NCBI GenBank assembly: GCA_002424625.1
Contig: DIKR01000122.1
Span: forward strand, 1-10,661
From: Desulfuromonadaceae bacterium UBA5613
GTDB lineage: Bacteria > Desulfobacterota > Desulfuromonadia > Desulfuromonadales > UBA2197
Length of the DNA: 10,661 nucleotides
Reading direction: 5' to 3'
The position numbers and the translations under genes were made by a program. Below, in pieces: positions 1 through 7,592 of the stretch. Each line of letters starts with the position of its first letter. Position 1 is the first letter of the stretch. Under the pieces are notes generated by a model. It saw nothing but the letters and a program-made list of their open reading frames with translations. It searched no databases and was not told the DNA's origin.

Positions 1-959
1 GTACTCTCGCTGCGCGGCGTTGTCAACACGGCACGAAGCTGCTCCTCCCCGCCGTGTTTTACCCGAACGTCAACTGACGCATCATTCTGCAACTTGCCAT
101 AAGAAGCAACAATACCGCAGGCAAAATCGAGATCGACCGTATCAGGGCTGCCGACCAATAGCCCGCAGGGGCCGGCAACATCCGGCACTTTCAGCAGGTA
201 ATCGTCCTCGCCAGCCAAAGCAAAGAGCTGCTCATTGTCCGACTCGTTGCGCCCGACGAGGAGCTTGGCGCGCGGGGACAAGCGAAATTGCCGACCGATC
301 TTTAACAGCTCAACACTGCGGACATCGGCATCAGGATGATGCGCAAAGAGGTCACGGAGCTTATCGCTGAAACGCTCCTCGGTGAGCAGACAGCCGCCAC
401 CGGACGCGGGATAATCTTTGAGCCCCCAGGCAGCAGCGTACTCCTTCTGGCGCCGCCGCGTTCGCCCTTGAATATCAAGGAGGCGGGTGCGGTCGACCAG
501 CCCGGATTCTTCCATGGCCGTAATCGGCAGAACCTGGGCCGAGAGGGGCCGAAGAATTTTCTGCGCATAGCCGGAATGTTTGGCAACCGCTTGAAGAGCG
601 CTGCGGTTCTGACTCATCGGCCGTTGCCCCATGACTTCGCCGGAGAAGATAAAGTCAAAGCCTTGCTGCTCCATGATCTCACCAGCCAGACGGAACATCA
701 TGGCGTGGCAATCGATACAGGGGTTCATGTTACTGCCGTAGCCGTAACGGGGATTTTTCACCATCTGCAGGTGTTCTTCGCTGATCTCCTTGACAATCAG
801 CGGGATCCCGAGGGCGGCGGCGGCTTTTTGCGCCTTGGCGGCGCCGAAGAAGGGGGTAACAAAAGAAATGCACGTCACTTCAATGCCCTGGCGCAGCAGT
901 AATGCGGCAGCGAGACTACTATCCAACCCTCCGGAAAGGAGGCCTAATCCTTGACTCAT
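1..959 (-). CDS. PP-loop tRNA thiouridylase-like protein with C-terminal NFACT-R-like domain (partial, 3' end missing)
   Basis: An open frame of 319 codons runs from ATG at 959 to the left edge with no stop, so the C-terminus lies outside the window. The N-terminus carries an ATP-pyrophosphatase PP-loop, SGGLDSS (residues 9-15), as in MnmA and ThiI, which adenylate tRNA before thiolation. NPCIDC (79-84) resembles the MnmA NPCxxC catalytic-cysteine motif, and GGGC (187-190) supplies another conserved-looking Cys. Residues about 215-265 contain LLVGRNESDNEQL, close to the VGRN..ND signature of NFACT-R RNA-binding domains. Seen: these motifs and their order. Known: PP-loop/NFACT-R fusions exist in bacteria and are usually annotated as ThiI- or MnmA-like. 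Inferred: sulfur or a related group is transferred to an RNA. Starting just before the PP-loop fits the family. The ribosome site is weak, and an in-frame GTG at 965 is an alternative. It is transcribed divergently from tolQ. Not a standard MnmA, given the extra RNA-binding domain. Confidence 0.82.
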   Translation of the reverse strand, partial: MSQGLGLLSGGLDSSLAAALLLRQGIEVTCISFVTPFFGAAKAQKAAAALGIPLIVKEISEEHLQMVKNPRYGYGSNMNPCIDCHAMMFRLAGEIMEQQGFDFIFSGEVMGQRPMSQNRSALQAVAKHSGYAQKILRPLSAQVLPITAMEESGLVDRTRLLDIQGRTRRRQKEYAAAWGLKDYPASGGGCLLTEERFSDKLRDLFAHHPDADVRSVELLKIGRQFRLSPRAKLLVGRNESDNEQLFALAGEDDYLLKVPDVAGPCGLLVGSPDTVDLDFACGIVASYGKLQNDASVDVRVKHGGEEQLRAVLTTPRSES

Positions 960-1050
960 GGTCACAATCCGATCGTGATTAATTTTTCCGTAAACTAACA
1001 CAGGAAGGCATTTTCCGACAAGTCGCTGCAACGAATTGCGCGATGTGCCG

Positions 1051-1079
1051 TTGACTTGCAACTCCTTTCTGGGGATAAT
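1051..1079 (+). promoter_or_regulatory. sigma70-type promoter of the tol-pal operon
   Basis: TTGACT at 1051-1056 and GATAAT at 1074-1079 are separated by exactly 17 bases, matching the sigma70 consensus at 5/6 in each box. The expected transcription start near 1086 leaves a leader of about 25 bases before the tolQ GTG. No other strong promoter is visible upstream of tolQ. Called from sequence only. Confidence 0.65.
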
Positions 1080-1097
1080 CCGCACATTCAAATCTTC

Positions 1098-1104
1098 GGA
1101 GGTG
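1098..1104 (+). promoter_or_regulatory. ribosome binding site that fixes the tolQ start
   Basis: GGAGGTG lies 6-8 bases upstream of the GTG at 1111 and is a near-perfect Shine-Dalgarno sequence. The only upstream in-frame ATG (1036) has no such site and precedes the predicted promoter, so GTG 1111 is preferred. Confidence 0.8.
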
Positions 1105-1110
1105 ACAAGC

Positions 1111-1773
1111 GTGGAATTAATTTCAAATGCCGGTCTGGTGGTTAAACTGGTCCTGCTGGTTTTGCTCTATTTTTCGGTGGTGTCGTGGGCCATCATCTTT
1201 TACAAAGGGGTGATGATCCGCCAGGCGATGAAGCAATCAGCCGCTTTTCTCGATGATTTCTGGAAGCTGAAGAGCTTCGACGCCATCGCCAAAAACCTCG
1301 ATGCTTTCCCCCGCTCCCCTCTGGCGACCCTGTATCGTGAGGGTTATCAGGAGATGCTGAAGGTGCGCAAGCATCAGAATGAAGGGGCGGAAGCTGCCGC
1401 CTGGCTCGGTGACAATGTTGAGCGCGCCCTGCGTCGGGCCACCACCCAGGAGACGCATCGGCTTGAAAAGTATTTGAATTTCCTGGCCACCACCGGCTCC
1501 TCGGCCCCCTTTATCGGCCTGTTCGGCACGGTCTGGGGAATTATGGGGGCCTTCCACGTTATCGGCCTCACCGGCAATGCCTCCCTGGCGAGTGTGGCAC
1601 CGGGGATTTCGGAAGCGCTGGTCGCGACCGCTATCGGCCTGGTCGCGGCCATTCCGGCGGTCATCGGCTACAACCATTTTATCAACAAGGTCAACCTCCT
1701 CTGCGGCGAGATGGATAATTTCAGCCAGGAATTCCTCAATATCGTACAGCGCGCCAAGCGCGGAGATGAATAA
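1111..1773 (+). CDS. tolQ: TolQ, proton-channel subunit of the Tol-Pal motor
   Basis: A 220-residue inner-membrane protein of the MotA/TolQ/ExbB family. Together with TolR it converts proton flow into movement of TolA. Three membrane segments are visible: about residues 9-31, 126-148 and 169-190, with the large cytoplasmic loop between the first two. The second carries the family signature around TGSSAPFIGLFGTVWGIM (128-145), and the third has EALVATAIGLVAAIPA. Thr140 and Thr173 sit where the family has conserved channel threonines. Length is close to the usual 220-230 residues. Translation starts at GTG 1111 behind a strong ribosome site; longer readings add 25 residues that do not resemble the family. 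The TAA stop overlaps the tolR ATG (TAATG). First gene of the operon. ExbB is the main alternative, but the tolB and pal neighbours decide for TolQ. Confidence 0.95.
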   Translation: MELISNAGLVVKLVLLVLLYFSVVSWAIIFYKGVMIRQAMKQSAAFLDDFWKLKSFDAIAKNLDAFPRSPLATLYREGYQEMLKVRKHQNEGAEAAAWLGDNVERALRRATTQETHRLEKYLNFLATTGSSAPFIGLFGTVWGIMGAFHVIGLTGNASLASVAPGISEALVATAIGLVAAIPAVIGYNHFINKVNLLCGEMDNFSQEFLNIVQRAKRGDE

Positions 1774-2204
1774 TGGAGAGTTCACAATCGGGAGGGCGTC
1801 AACGGCGCACCGCCCTTTCGCAGATTAACGTCACCCCCTTCGTTGACGTCATGCTCGTGTTGTTGGTCATCTTTATGGTGACCGCGCCGATGATGGATAA
1901 AGGGCTCGATGTCAACCTGCCGCAAGTCAAGGAAGCGCCGGCCATGAGCGTCAAGGATGAACCCTTGACTGTGACGATCGGTGCCGCCGGTGAGATCAGC
2001 ATCGGCAAGACGCGGGTTGCATCGGTCGACAAACTCGGCGCGGTCCTGATTCAGGCGACGGCGGGGAACAAGGAGCGGCAGGTTCTTCTCGCCGCCGACG
2101 GCAAGGTTCCCTACGAGCATGTCGCCAAAACCATGGCGGCGATTCGCGCGGCCGGCATTGAGAAGGTCGGGATGATGTTACAGCAGGAGGAGACTGCGAA
2201 GTGA
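1773..2204 (+). CDS. tolR: TolR, ExbD/TolR-family motor subunit
   Basis: A 143-residue protein with a short cytoplasmic N-terminus, one membrane segment (about 24-41) and a periplasmic domain. The motif INVTPFVDVMLVLLVIFMVT begins at residue 18. Asp25 corresponds to the essential proton-accepting Asp of TolR (Asp23 in E. coli). The periplasmic part (about 55-143), with its VNLP segment and alternating strand/helix pattern, is typical of ExbD/TolR. Length matches the family. The start codon shares one base with the tolQ stop, and GGAGATG lies just upstream, so the two are probably translationally coupled. The stop overlaps the tolA start by four bases (GTGA). Confidence 0.95.
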   Translation: MESSQSGGRQRRTALSQINVTPFVDVMLVLLVIFMVTAPMMDKGLDVNLPQVKEAPAMSVKDEPLTVTIGAAGEISIGKTRVASVDKLGAVLIQATAGNKERQVLLAADGKVPYEHVAKTMAAIRAAGIEKVGMMLQQEETAK

Positions 2205-2998
2205 CAACCGGCCGCTACAGCCGCCGCAACGCCTCCTTCCGCCCGACCGGCGTCCGCCGGAGTGATCGTGAAAACAACTTCTTCCTGGCGATCGTCGGCT
2301 TCTCCCTGGTCAGCCACATCATCGTTGCCGCCCTCTTCCTGTACACCCCCACCACCAGCAAGCGCCGCCCGCCGACGCTCTATGTCGATCTGGTCATGGC
2401 CCCGCCGGTGGCCAACCCGCAACGCGGCAGCGCCGGCGCGACCGTAAAGACGACCGCCCCGGCGGTAACAATTCCACAACCGACCGTAGCTCCGCCCAAG
2501 GTGGTAAAGACGCCGGTGGTCGTGAAAGAAAAAGAGACGAAAAAAACCGCCGCGGTTAAGGATAATGACAACATTGCCGCGGACATTGCTAAAATGCAGC
2601 AACGCAAAGCGGCTCAGGACGAACAAAGGGAGATACAGGCCGCTATTGCCGCCATGAAACAGAAGACAACGTCGACTCCGCCAGCAGCGGCTGTCGGGAG
2701 CGCCAGCGGAACCGGCGACGAAGCCGGGAGCTCCATCGGCGAGTGGCTACAACAGGCCGTCAAGGAGAAGTGGACCTGGACGGATCGCAAGAGCAAAGAT
2801 CTGAGCGCCGAAATTGAAGTCAATTTCGCTAGTAACGGAAAGATCATCGGCTACCGTTTCAAACGCTCTTCCGGCGATGCGCGCTTTGACAAGTCGCTGA
2901 CCGATGCGTTCATCAAACTGGACACGCTGCCAAAGCCTCTCGGCAAACCTCACCAGGAGACGTTCCTCTTTAACCTCGATGATCTGCAAGGACAATAA
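2201..2998 (+). CDS. tolA: TolA-like energy transducer (TonB/TolA C-terminal domain)
   Basis: A 265-residue protein that should span the periplasm and carry TolQR-derived force to Pal/TolB. After a basic N-terminus, residues 27-48 form a single membrane anchor. This contains Ser35-x3-His39, the SxxxH motif by which TolA/TonB anchors engage TolQ/ExbB. A Pro-rich stretch (about 49-90) and a Lys/Ala/Gln-rich, probably helical linker (about 100-150) follow, then a Gly/Ser hinge. The C-terminal globular domain (about 175-265) has the TonB/TolA pattern, including IEVNFASNGKIIGYRFKRSSG. It is much shorter than E. coli TolA (421 residues), mainly because of the reduced linker. GTG start at 2201, with AGGAGG at 2185-2190. 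Some pipelines would label it energy transducer TonB; position between tolR and tolB favours TolA. Confidence 0.88.
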   Translation: MTTGRYSRRNASFRPTGVRRSDRENNFFLAIVGFSLVSHIIVAALFLYTPTTSKRRPPTLYVDLVMAPPVANPQRGSAGATVKTTAPAVTIPQPTVAPPKVVKTPVVVKEKETKKTAAVKDNDNIAADIAKMQQRKAAQDEQREIQAAIAAMKQKTTSTPPAAAVGSASGTGDEAGSSIGEWLQQAVKEKWTWTDRKSKDLSAEIEVNFASNGKIIGYRFKRSSGDARFDKSLTDAFIKLDTLPKPLGKPHQETFLFNLDDLQGQ

Positions 2999-3002
2999 CC
3001 AT

Positions 3003-4301
3003 ATGAAACGAATCACCGGCCTTTTCCTCTTTACTCTCCTCTTTTTAGGCAGTCTCTTTTCCCCGGCGACGGCGGCGATTGTCATCAGCGGGCCGGGACA
3101 GCAAACGATCCCCCTCGCCATCGCGCCGCCCCTTCTCCAGGCGGGGACAACGACAACGACCATCGGCAGCGCCTTTGGCGAAACGCTGCACAACGATCTA
3201 CTGATGAGCGGCATCTTCACCCTTGCCGACCCTCGCTCTTTCTTGAGTGACGCTGCCAGACCGGGGCTGTCGAGTGCCGACGTCGATTTCGCACAGTGGC
3301 GCATTTTGGCGGTCGATGCTTTAGTGAAAAGTTCCTACAGCGTCAGCGGTAATGAGCTAATCTTTGATGCCCGCCTTTATGACGTCCCTTCCGGAAGCCT
3401 CCTGGATGGCCGCCGTTATCGCGGCCGGCCCGGCGATGAACGGCAGATGGCGCACGCCTTTGCCGATCAGATCCTCAAAGTTCTCGGCGGCGCCGAAGGC
3501 GCTTTTGCCGGACGCATCCTCTTTGTCGGCAAGAAGGGGGACGTAAAAGAGCTATACATGATGGATACCGACGGGCGGAACCTCCTCCCCCTCACCGCCC
3601 ACCGCTCGCTGGTCCTCAATCCGGATATTTCTTCCACGAGTCGCGAGGTCGTCTTTACCTCTTATCGCGCCGGGCGGCCGGAACTCTACCGCAAGGAGAT
3701 CTATAGCGGCAGCGAAGTGAAACTCTCCAACCGCAAAGGGGTCAATATCGGCGCCCGCTTCCATCCTGACGGAAAATCTTTTGTTGCCTCCCTCTCCTTC
3801 GAAGGGAATGCGGAGCTTTATCTTCTCGGCAGCGACGGGAGTATGCGCAAGCGCTTGACCAACAACTGGGCCATCGACATCGATCCCTCCTGGTCGCCGG
3901 ACGGCAAGCAGATCGTCTTCACCTCCGATCGTCTCGGCACGCCGCAGCTCTTTATTCTCGATCTGAACAGCGGCGCCACCCGTCGCCTCGCTTATAACGG
4001 CAAATACGACACCTCCCCCGCCTGGAGCCCGGATGGCGAAGAGATCGCCTTTGCCCGCCTCGAAGAAGGGCGCTTTGAGATTTATAGTATCCGCCCCGAC
4101 GGCAGCAACGAGCGACGCCTGACCACGGCCGGCGGCAACAAGGAACACCCGCGCTGGAGTCCGGACGGACGTTTTCTCGTCTACTCCTCCGACAGTGGCG
4201 GCAAGGGCATCTGGGCGATGCGCGCCGACGGCAGCGCTCCGCGCCGCATCTCTCCCTCTGGCCTGGAGGCAACCCACCCAGCCTGGAGCATTCGCTGGTA
4301 A
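3003..4301 (+). CDS. tolB: TolB, periplasmic beta-propeller protein
   Basis: A 432-residue secreted protein. Residues 1-24 form a Sec signal peptide (KR, then a Leu/Phe-rich core, then ATAA), with likely cleavage after the ATA or ATAA segment. An N-terminal alpha/beta domain (about 25-165) is followed by a six-bladed propeller built of PD40/WD40-like repeats. The blade motif is clear in SWSPDGKQIVFTSDR, AWSPDGEEIAFAR and RWSPDGRFLVYSSD, with degenerate copies before them and the closing strand AWSIRW at the end. Known role: TolB binds Pal and is displaced from it by TolA. Length is standard (about 430). ATG 3003 has AAGGAC about 10 bases upstream. The signal peptide begins right there, which rules out the longer reading frame. 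Only four bases separate it from tolA. Confidence 0.96.
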   Translation: MKRITGLFLFTLLFLGSLFSPATAAIVISGPGQQTIPLAIAPPLLQAGTTTTTIGSAFGETLHNDLLMSGIFTLADPRSFLSDAARPGLSSADVDFAQWRILAVDALVKSSYSVSGNELIFDARLYDVPSGSLLDGRRYRGRPGDERQMAHAFADQILKVLGGAEGAFAGRILFVGKKGDVKELYMMDTDGRNLLPLTAHRSLVLNPDISSTSREVVFTSYRAGRPELYRKEIYSGSEVKLSNRKGVNIGARFHPDGKSFVASLSFEGNAELYLLGSDGSMRKRLTNNWAIDIDPSWSPDGKQIVFTSDRLGTPQLFILDLNSGATRRLAYNGKYDTSPAWSPDGEEIAFARLEEGRFEIYSIRPDGSNERRLTTAGGNKEHPRWSPDGRFLVYSSDSGGKGIWAMRADGSAPRRISPSGLEATHPAWSIRW

Positions 4302-4382
4302 GATATTTTTTTTCTGTTATATTTGTTATTGTTCGCTGGCCTCAGCTTCATTCCCCCCAACAGAAAAAGAAAGGAACCAGTT

Positions 4383-4955
4383 ATGTCCCGTTCACTCCTG
4401 GCAATATTGATGATTTTCACCCTGACCATGACTTTCGGTTGTGCGATGAAATCCACAAAAAGTCCGACGACCGACCCCACCCTGCAACAAAGCACCACGA
4501 CCGAGGGCTTGAACGATTCCCTGCGCGGCGAACAGGGACAGATTCGCGAAGAAACGATCTTCGCTGCACCGCAAACGACGATGACGACTGAACCATTGTC
4601 GTCACTGGAGACCCCGGTCCTTGCCGGACTGCAAATCGTCCACTTTTCTTATGATCAGCATCTGCTCAGCGATGAAGCCAGAAACATCATTGCTGCCAAC
4701 GCCGCGATCCTCAATCGGGCAGACAAAGTCCGGTTTCAGCTCGCCGGTCATACAGACGAACGCGGTTCGGATCAATACAACATCGCTCTCGGCGAACGGC
4801 GGGCGGAATCCGTCCGGGCTTATCTCCTTGAACTCGGGATCGACGCAAGCCGGATGGAGACGGTCTCTTACGGTGAAGAACAGCCAATGGATGCCGGCGC
4901 CGGTGAAAGTGCCTGGATGAAAAACCGCCGGGTTGAATTTATTCTCCTCCCTTAA
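4383..4955 (+). CDS. pal: Pal, peptidoglycan-associated outer-membrane lipoprotein
   Basis: A 190-residue lipoprotein. Residues 1-19 are a hydrophobic export signal ending in TFG before Cys20, the likely lipidated residue. The lipobox is slightly atypical, with Thr rather than Leu at -3. Ala follows Cys20, so there is no inner-membrane retention Asp. A flexible Ser/Thr-rich linker (about 21-80) leads to an OmpA-like domain (about 85-190) with HTDERGSDQYNIALGERRA (from 123). Asp125 and Arg140 match the Asp/Arg pair that binds meso-diaminopimelate of peptidoglycan in OmpA and Pal. ATG 4383 has AAAGGAACC upstream and gives a proper signal peptide. The 81-base gap after tolB is the largest in the operon. 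It holds a T-run and a weak 5-bp hairpin but no convincing terminator. Confidence 0.94.
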   Translation: MSRSLLAILMIFTLTMTFGCAMKSTKSPTTDPTLQQSTTTEGLNDSLRGEQGQIREETIFAAPQTTMTTEPLSSLETPVLAGLQIVHFSYDQHLLSDEARNIIAANAAILNRADKVRFQLAGHTDERGSDQYNIALGERRAESVRAYLLELGIDASRMETVSYGEEQPMDAGAGESAWMKNRRVEFILLP

Positions 4956-4970
4956 CCGCAGGATCACAGA

Positions 4971-5780
4971 ATGACGATGAAGAACAAGACGATCATAACG
5001 ACTCTCGGCGCTGTGGCGCTGCTGACTGGCGGCTGCATGCCGATGGAGCGTGAACTGCGTGTCGACCAGGACATCCTCTCCCTGCGGGGTCGCATCTACA
5101 CTCTGGAGCAGGGCATCTCCAGCCAGGGGCAGAGTCGCGAAACAGTTGAACGACAAATTGAAGGAATGGCCAGGCGGCAGGCCGATTTACAAGCCAGCCA
5201 GGACGCCCTGCGGGTCGAACTCCAAACCGTGCGCGGCCTGATCGATGACACCTCGGCCCGACGGCGCGAAGAGCAGGACGCTCTGCTCTTTGCGCAAAAA
5301 GATGCCGCGTTGCGCCTGGGTAATCTCGACGGCCGTCTGCTTAAAGTAGAAAGCGATCTCCTTGAGCTCCGGGCTGCCAAAGCCGCGGCGCCGACGGTGG
5401 CACCGGAAACCCTTTACGAGCAGGGGCGGGATCTCATTCTCAATAAAGGGGATGTGAGCAAAGGTCGTGAAATTCTTGGAGAATTCATCAAAGCCCGGCC
5501 GCAAAGCGAACTCCTCCCCAACGCCTACTACTGGATCGGCGAGGGATACTATTCGGAAAAAAACTTTGAAAATGCCATTGTGCAGTTTCAGGATGTCATC
5601 GAAAAATTCCCCTCCCACCCCAAGGCCAGCGCCGCCCTGTACAAACAATCCCTCGCCTTTGAATCCATGGGGGAAGGGAAAAAAGCCGCCGCCCTACGAA
5701 AAAAACTGATCGAGGTCTATCCCGCCTCCGACGAAGCAAAGAAAGCCAAAGAGCGTAGCGGTGAAAAGCCGAAGACCTGA
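4971..5780 (+). CDS. cpoB: CpoB/YbgF-like Tol-Pal accessory protein, predicted lipoprotein
   Basis: A 269-residue exported protein with three parts: a signal segment (1-21), a coiled-coil region (about 28-130, rich in Glu/Gln/Arg heptads), and C-terminal tetratricopeptide repeats (about 145-255). The repeats include YWIGEGYYSEKNFENAIVQF and later repeats of that type. This is the YbgF/CpoB layout; in E. coli CpoB links peptidoglycan synthesis with Tol-Pal constriction. LLTGGC ends the signal at Cys22, so it is probably lipid-anchored, unlike the soluble E. coli protein. The lipobox is again slightly shifted (Thr at -3). ATG 4971 has CAGGAT upstream; an ATG two codons later is possible. It follows pal by 15 bases and is the last Tol-Pal gene. 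Confidence 0.9.
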   Translation: MTMKNKTIITTLGAVALLTGGCMPMERELRVDQDILSLRGRIYTLEQGISSQGQSRETVERQIEGMARRQADLQASQDALRVELQTVRGLIDDTSARRREEQDALLFAQKDAALRLGNLDGRLLKVESDLLELRAAKAAAPTVAPETLYEQGRDLILNKGDVSKGREILGEFIKARPQSELLPNAYYWIGEGYYSEKNFENAIVQFQDVIEKFPSHPKASAALYKQSLAFESMGEGKKAAALRKKLIEVYPASDEAKKAKERSGEKPKT

Positions 5781-5791
5781 TTTTCGGCTTT
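5765..5791 (+). terminator. hairpin over the cpoB stop codon, possible weak terminator
   Basis: AAAGCCGAA (5765-5773) and TTCGGCTTT (5783-5791) are perfect 9-base inverted arms around a 9-base loop that contains the cpoB TGA stop. Only a short T-run within the 3' arm follows, so termination would be partial at best. It sits exactly between the Tol-Pal genes and the antiporter, which suggests an attenuator or an mRNA 3'-end stabiliser. Confidence 0.45.
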
Positions 5792-5828
5792 AACCCTGAA
5801 TGTGACCTCCCACGAAAATGATCTTGCC

Positions 5829-7520
5829 ATGGCGTCTCTTTCTTCGCATGAGGTCGCGGTCCTCTTCCTTGCCTTGGGACTCCTGCTGGCCACGGCCCGC
5901 CTCTTTGCTGAAATAGCCAAACGCTTCAATCAACCGATGGTCCTCGGCGAGATCCTCGCCGGGGTCTTTTGGGGGCCGACGATTGTCGGCACCCTGGCGC
6001 CTCACTTCTCGAGTTATCTCTTCCCTACCCAGGGAGGCGGCGCTCTCGTCCTTGACGGGATGATGACCCTCGCCATCACCCTCTTTCTCCTCGTCGCCGG
6101 CATGGAGGTCGATCTGTCGACGATCTGGCGGCAGGGGAAGACCGCTATTACCGTCAGCCTGGCCGGCATCATCGGTCCCTTCGGCGTCGGCTTTGCAGCC
6201 GCCTGGTTCTTTCCACAACTGATCGGCGGCCAGACCGGGGGTGAGAATGCCCTGGTCTTTGCCCTCTTCATCGGCACCGCCCTGTCAATTTCAGCGCTGC
6301 CGGTGATCATCAAGACGCTGATGGATCTCAACCTGTACCGCAGCGATCTCGGCATGCTCGTCGTCGCCGCGGCGGTCTTTAACGATCTGGTCGGCTGGAT
6401 CATCTTCGCCGTCATCCTCGGCATGATCGGTAAGACCAACCAGTTCAGCATCGGCATGACGATCTTTCTCACCCTGGCCTTTGCCGGCGGCATGCTGACC
6501 ATCGGCCGCTGGCTGATCAACCGCTCCCTGCCGTGGATCCAGGCGCATTCGAGCTGGCCGGGCGGCATCCTCGGTTTTTCTCTCTCCCTCGCCCTTTTCT
6601 GCGCCGCCTTTACCGAATGGATCGGCATTCACGCCATCTTCGGCGCCTTTATTGCCGGTATCGCTCTCGGCGACTCCCGCCATCTGCGTGAACGGACCCG
6701 CGCCACCATCGAACAGTTCGTCTCCTTTATCTTTGCCCCGCTCTTCTTTGCCGGCATCGGCCTCAAGGTCAACTTCGTCAAGGAGTTCGACCTCCTCCTC
6801 GTCATCACCGTCCTGATCATCGCCACTCTCGGCAAAGTCATCGGGTGCGGTCTCGCCGGCCGGATGAGCGGCATGGCCCGGCGCGAAGCCTGGGCTCTCG
6901 GTTTCGGGATGAATGCCCGCGGCGCCATGGAGATTATCCTCGGCCTCCTCGCCCTGCAATACGGCCTGATCAACGAGCGTCTCTTTGTTGCTCTGGTGGT
7001 CATGGCCCTGGCGACCTCGTTGATGAGCGGACCGATTCTGCAACAGGTGCTGCGCCTGAAGAAGACCAATCGCTTCACAAAGTTCACCAGTGGCCGCACC
7101 TTTATCAATCAGCTCAAAGGCCGCTCCCGCGTGGAAGCTGTGGCCGAACTCGCCGCCGTCGCCGCAACTGCTTGCGGCATGGAGGCCAGTGAAATCAGTG
7201 ACGGCGCCATGCTCCGCGAGCAACTCATGCCGACCGGCATCGGTAACGGCATTGCCGTCCCGCACGCCCGGATGCGCGGCGTCACCGAAACCATTGTCGC
7301 GGTCGGGCTCTCTGCGGCCGGGATCGATTTCGACTCCCCGGACGGGCGGCCGGCGCACGTCATTCTGCTGATTGTCACCCCGGCGCACGACGACGGCATG
7401 CAACTGGAAATTCTTGCCGACATTGCCAAGGTCTTTCGCAATGATGACATCTGCCACAAGATCGCCAAGGTTGAGAGCTACACCGAGTTTCTCGCCCTCA
7501 CCCGCAGCTACTCCCGCTAG
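5829..7520 (+). CDS. CPA-family cation/proton antiporter fused to a PTS EIIA (EIIA-Ntr-like) domain
   Basis: A 563-residue protein with two parts. Residues about 5-400 form a hydrophobic sodium/proton-exchanger fold with around 12 membrane segments. It starts with LFLALGLLLATARL and has the early signature QPMVLGEILAGVFWGPT. Asn185-Asp186 (FNDLVGW) occupies the usual ion-binding pair position; an ND pair is generally linked with electroneutral exchange, a DD pair with electrogenic. Residues about 430-560 match the fructose/Ntr-type EIIA domain. GIGNGIAVPHAR contains His479, the phosphorylatable histidine. Known: similar fusions are annotated in other bacteria. Inferred: ion exchange is controlled by phosphotransfer or domain docking. 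ATG 5829 is chosen because the hydrophobic domain starts just after it. In-frame GTG 5802 adds nine residues; neither has a good ribosome site. It follows cpoB by 48 bases, across a hairpin. Confidence 0.9.
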   Translation: MASLSSHEVAVLFLALGLLLATARLFAEIAKRFNQPMVLGEILAGVFWGPTIVGTLAPHFSSYLFPTQGGGALVLDGMMTLAITLFLLVAGMEVDLSTIWRQGKTAITVSLAGIIGPFGVGFAAAWFFPQLIGGQTGGENALVFALFIGTALSISALPVIIKTLMDLNLYRSDLGMLVVAAAVFNDLVGWIIFAVILGMIGKTNQFSIGMTIFLTLAFAGGMLTIGRWLINRSLPWIQAHSSWPGGILGFSLSLALFCAAFTEWIGIHAIFGAFIAGIALGDSRHLRERTRATIEQFVSFIFAPLFFAGIGLKVNFVKEFDLLLVITVLIIATLGKVIGCGLAGRMSGMARREAWALGFGMNARGAMEIILGLLALQYGLINERLFVALVVMALATSLMSGPILQQVLRLKKTNRFTKFTSGRTFINQLKGRSRVEAVAELAAVAATACGMEASEISDGAMLREQLMPTGIGNGIAVPHARMRGVTETIVAVGLSAAGIDFDSPDGRPAHVILLIVTPAHDDGMQLEILADIAKVFRNDDICHKIAKVESYTEFLALTRSYSR

Positions 7521-7592
7521 CGCCATTCTTTTTGCCTTAATCCTCCGGGCCCGTAATTTCAGCACTTCCCAGGAAAATTGTATTTTCACGAA

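Noticed and set aside
20..902. Plus-strand open frames of 116 and 188 codons
   Set aside because: They lie opposite the minus-strand PP-loop gene, whose frame is open throughout and carries recognisable motifs. The plus-strand translations show low-complexity Arg/Pro/Gly content and no family resemblance.
1036..1110. 25-residue N-terminal extension of TolQ from ATG 1036
   Set aside because: The ATG precedes the predicted promoter, has no ribosome site, and the added residues do not fit TolQ. GTG 1111 has GGAGGTG in front.
4278..4313. CCAGC/GCTGG hairpin followed by eight T after tolB as a terminator
   Set aside because: The stem is only 5 bp with an 11-base loop, and the T-run starts seven bases after it. 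Termination here would separate tolB from pal, which is usually co-transcribed.
5773..7520. Antiporter as a Kef potassium-efflux system with an RCK domain
   Set aside because: The C-terminal domain shows the EIIA-type GIGNGIAVPHAR motif rather than a nucleotide-binding GxGxxG Rossmann fold.
6291..7589. 432-codon minus-strand open frame
   Set aside because: It is antisense to the antiporter. Its translation is rich in Asp, Glu, Gly and His, typical of the complement of GC-rich membrane-protein codons, and shows no domain.
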